Origin: Imtechella halotolerans
GTDB taxonomy: Bacteria; Bacteroidota; Bacteroidia; Flavobacteriales; Flavobacteriaceae
Direction of reading: 5' to 3'
DNA length: 64,000 bases
NCBI RefSeq assembly: GCF_028743515.2
Contig: NZ_CP117969.2
Coordinates: forward strand, 5,001 to 69,000
The number at the start of each line of letters is the position of its first letter. Positions within the stretch are counted from its first letter, which is position 1. The notes beneath the pieces were generated by a model. It saw only the letters and a program-made list of their open reading frames with translations. It was not told where the DNA came from and did not search any database. A program made the position numbers and the translations under genes. This document shows positions 61,943 through 64,000 of the stretch, one piece after another.

Positions 61943-62584
61943 TTATTTCACTCTGCAAATCGTAAGTCCGTCTCTAATAGGGAGCAACACTGTTTCAACC
62001 CTTGGATCATCTTTTAACTTTTGATTGTAGGCTAGTAATGCCACGGTGCTCTTGTCTGATTTTTTAACGGGCTCAACTACTTTTCCACTCCATAATACAT
62101 TATCAGAAAGGATGATTCCACCTGGATTCATCTTTTCAATAATAAGATCAAAATAATAGGTGTAGTTCTGCTTATCGGCATCAATAAAGACTAAATCAAA
62201 ATTAGTCTTTAGGGTGGGTATGATTTTTAAAGCATCTCCTGTATGTTGTATAATCTGTTGGCCAAAACCACTTTTGTCGAAATAGCGTCTTTGCATGTCG
62301 CTTAATTCTTCATTTATATCTATAGTATGTAATATTCCATCTTGATGTAAACCTTCTGCCAAACAAATGGCCGAATAACCAGTATAGGTTCCAATCTCTA
62401 AAATGGTTTTTGGAGAAATTAGCTTCGAAAGTATACTTAAAACACGTCCCTGAAAGTGACCACTGAGCATTCTTGGGCTTAGTACTTTAAGATGTGTTTC
62501 TCTGGAGAGTTCCTGCAGTACTAAAGGTTCGTTTTCTGAGTGATCCGCTACGTATTTTTCCAAAATATCCGATAGAAAATGCAT
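61943..62584 (-). CDS. SAM-dependent O-methyltransferase (COMT-like, methyltransferase 3 family)
   Basis: 213 aa from ATG 62584. Motif I TILEIGTYTGYSAICLAEGL (about 59-78), the metal-site DLVFIDADKQNYTYYFDLI (about 130-148) and ILSDNVLWSGKVVEP (about 156-170) match the divalent-metal-dependent catechol/caffeoyl-CoA O-methyltransferase group. A TTG start at 62602 is possible in frame but falls inside the promoter box. Convergent with the PAP2 gene (stops adjacent). Substrate unknown. Confidence 0.9.
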   Translation of the reverse strand: MHFLSDILEKYVADHSENEPLVLQELSRETHLKVLSPRMLSGHFQGRVLSILSKLISPKTILEIGTYTGYSAICLAEGLHQDGILHTIDINEELSDMQRRYFDKSGFGQQIIQHTGDALKIIPTLKTNFDLVFIDADKQNYTYYFDLIIEKMNPGGIILSDNVLWSGKVVEPVKKSDKSTVALLAYNQKLKDDPRVETVLLPIRDGLTICRVK

Positions 62585-62599
62585 GTTGCTATTTTTTTT

Positions 62600-62628
62600 C
62601 AAAGGTAACGAAATTGTAGAAATTCCAA
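62600..62628 (-). promoter_or_regulatory. Promoter of the O-methyltransferase gene (TTG-N18-TACCTTTG)
   Basis: On the minus strand TTG (62628-62626) is followed after 18 bp by TACCTTTG (62607-62600), then 15 bp to the ATG. Complete flavobacterial promoter. Confidence 0.75.
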
Positions 62629-62670
62629 TTTGAACATCATTTTTGCAGTGAAAAAACTAAAGATAAACTG

Positions 62671-62678
62671 TATTTTTG
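62671..62678 (+). promoter_or_regulatory. -7 promoter box (TATTTTTG) of kynU
   Basis: TAnnTTTG match ending 17 bp before the kynU ATG. A TTTTG at 62641-62645 is 25 bp upstream, longer than ideal. Confidence 0.58.
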
Positions 62679-62695
62679 AGCAAAATTGATTCCAT

Positions 62696-63967
62696 ATGAA
62701 TTTTCAAAATACACTTAGTTACGCACAACAGCTTGATAGAGAGGATACATTAGCTCCCTATAAAAGTGAATTTCATTTTCCACAGCACCAAGGGTCAGAT
62801 GTGATTTATTTTACTGGAAATTCTCTAGGATTACAACCCAAGCGCACTCAGCAATACATAGATGGAATTATGAATGATTGGAAGTCCTTAGCAGTTGAAG
62901 GGCATTTCTATGCCGAAAAACCATGGTGGGATTATCATGAGCGGTTGGCTAGACCTTTAGCTAAGGTAGTAGGTGCCTTGCCTCAAGAGGTAAGTGTCAT
63001 GAATACTTTAACGGTAAATCTTCATTTGTTGATGGTATCTTTCTATCGTCCTACCAAGGAACGTTTTAAAATCATTTGTGAAGAAAAAGCGTTTCCATCT
63101 GATCAATATATGTTGTCAAGTCAGGTTCGTTTTCATGGTTTTTCACCAGAAGATGCAATTATAGAGGTTAAAAAACGAAAAGGTGAGCATTATTGGCGTA
63201 CAGAAGATATTCTTGAGGTAATAGAGGCAAATAAAGAGGAATTGGCTTTAGTATTGATGGGTGGGGTTAATTATTATAATGGACAAGTCTTTGATATGAA
63301 AACCATCACAGATGCAGGACATAAAGCTGGTGCTTTGGTAGGTTGGGATTTGGCACATGGTGCGGGTAATATTGAGATGCAGCTTCACGATTGGGGTGTT
63401 GATTTTGCAGCTTGGTGTAGTTATAAATACATGAATAGTGGTCCAGGGAACTTGTCAGGACTCTTTGTTCATGAGAAGCATTTAGGTAAAAAGGATATCC
63501 CTCGATTTGAAGGATGGTGGGGACATAATAAACAACGTCGTTTCTTGATGGAGCCTGAATTTGATCCTATGCCCACGGCAGATGCTTGGCAGCTTAGCAA
63601 TCCTCCTGTGATTGCAATGGCTCCTTATTTGGCATCTTTGGAGTTATTTGAAGAAGTAGGAATGAGGGCACTTATTGCTAAGAGAGACACTCTAACTTCT
63701 TATCTCGAATTTGTTTTACAAGAAATTGATAAAGAAGTGGAAAGTAATTTTGAAGTAATTACACCTAAACAGGATAGAGCCTGTCAGTTGTCAGTGTTGT
63801 TACATGGAGAAGGGAGGAACCTTTTCAATTTCCTGATGCATAATGGGGTGATTACTGATTGGAGAGAACCAAATGTGATCCGATTAGCACCTGCTCCATT
63901 TTATTGTTCATTTGAGGATATGTATCGATTTGGTCAATTGTTAAAGAAAGGAATTCTGTCCAAATAG
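62696..63967 (+). CDS. kynU: Kynureninase
   Basis: 423-aa PLP enzyme that splits kynurenine (or 3-hydroxykynurenine) to (hydroxy)anthranilate and alanine in tryptophan breakdown or de novo NAD synthesis. Seen: YFTGNSLGLQPKRTQQYI (about 38-55), GWDLAHGAGNIEMQLHDWGVDFAAW with the PLP-binding Asp, the Schiff-base Lys244 in WCSYKYMNSGPGN, and a C-terminal VIRLAPAPFYCSFED carrying the carboxylate-binding Arg. Complete, with a TAG at 63965-63967. No other kyn genes lie in the window; the remaining 33 bp are non-coding. Confidence 0.95.
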   Translation: MNFQNTLSYAQQLDREDTLAPYKSEFHFPQHQGSDVIYFTGNSLGLQPKRTQQYIDGIMNDWKSLAVEGHFYAEKPWWDYHERLARPLAKVVGALPQEVSVMNTLTVNLHLLMVSFYRPTKERFKIICEEKAFPSDQYMLSSQVRFHGFSPEDAIIEVKKRKGEHYWRTEDILEVIEANKEELALVLMGGVNYYNGQVFDMKTITDAGHKAGALVGWDLAHGAGNIEMQLHDWGVDFAAWCSYKYMNSGPGNLSGLFVHEKHLGKKDIPRFEGWWGHNKQRRFLMEPEFDPMPTADAWQLSNPPVIAMAPYLASLELFEEVGMRALIAKRDTLTSYLEFVLQEIDKEVESNFEVITPKQDRACQLSVLLHGEGRNLFNFLMHNGVITDWREPNVIRLAPAPFYCSFEDMYRFGQLLKKGILSK

Positions 63968-64000
63968 TATCCCGGAATAGATTACTTAAATTATTCTTTT

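Overview
The window is 64 kb of AT-rich bacterial chromosome from a member of the Bacteroidota, most likely order Flavobacteriales; I cannot name the species. The evidence is a cluster of lineage marks. These are type IX secretion genes (porT beside ubiE, and a DUF5103 'Plug' gene beside nqrA), flavobacterial promoters (TTG, about 18-19 bp, then TAnnTTTG), almost no Shine-Dalgarno sequences, a short primary sigma factor without region 1.1, DUF3667 and DUF6702 proteins, a lipoprotein TamA homologue, and an AccD without its zinc-ribbon cysteines. I see no prophage, insertion sequence, CRISPR array or integrative element. Apart from one OmpA-family gene remnant the genes look intact.

Layout: 1-384 is the end of an rRNA operon (23S 3' end, 5S, terminator). 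448-6368 is gltB-gltD (glutamate synthase), preceded by a 366-bp regulatory gap with three evenly spaced G-tract repeats. 6735-11761 holds an acyl-CoA dehydrogenase, anmK, a Glu/Leu-type amino acid dehydrogenase and nhaD. 11808-14912 is exbB-exbD-tonB followed by folC, then two identical tRNA-Val genes. 15356-23765 is mostly minus-strand housekeeping: rpe, rpoD, a beta carbonic anhydrase, pnp, rpsO, accD and fbaA, plus a CBS-domain protein. 23828-31668 holds a TamA-like barrel lipoprotein, an rRNA methyltransferase, porT, ubiE and the trkA-trkH potassium uptake pair. 32140-40434 holds an aminotransferase, a fatty acid desaturase, the OmpA remnant, rsmG, pruA, apaG, a DUF3667 protein and the T9SS Plug gene. 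40591-46511 is the complete sodium pump operon nqrABCDEF. A separate operon (46588-49014) follows directly, with a small conserved-looking gene and two apbE flavin transferases that can mature the pump. 49017-63967 holds map, a CoA-transferase, an M1 peptidase, pepE, tRNA-Gly, two acetyltransferases, an M15 peptidase, gpmI, tatA, a PAP2 phosphatase, an O-methyltransferase and kynU.

Themes: sodium-linked energetics is prominent (NQR with its flavin-attaching enzymes, plus the NhaD antiporter), which suggests but does not prove a marine or saline habitat. Nitrogen and amino acid metabolism is well represented: glutamate synthase, amino acid dehydrogenase, PruA, an aspartate-type aminotransferase and kynureninase. 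Envelope work is shared by TonB energisation, TamA-like assembly, T9SS parts, Tat export and murein recycling. I found no clearly new multi-gene system. The strongest leads are the small gene coupled to apbE beside nqr, the zinc-less AccD, the strong Shine-Dalgarno on rpoD, and the phased repeats upstream of gltB.
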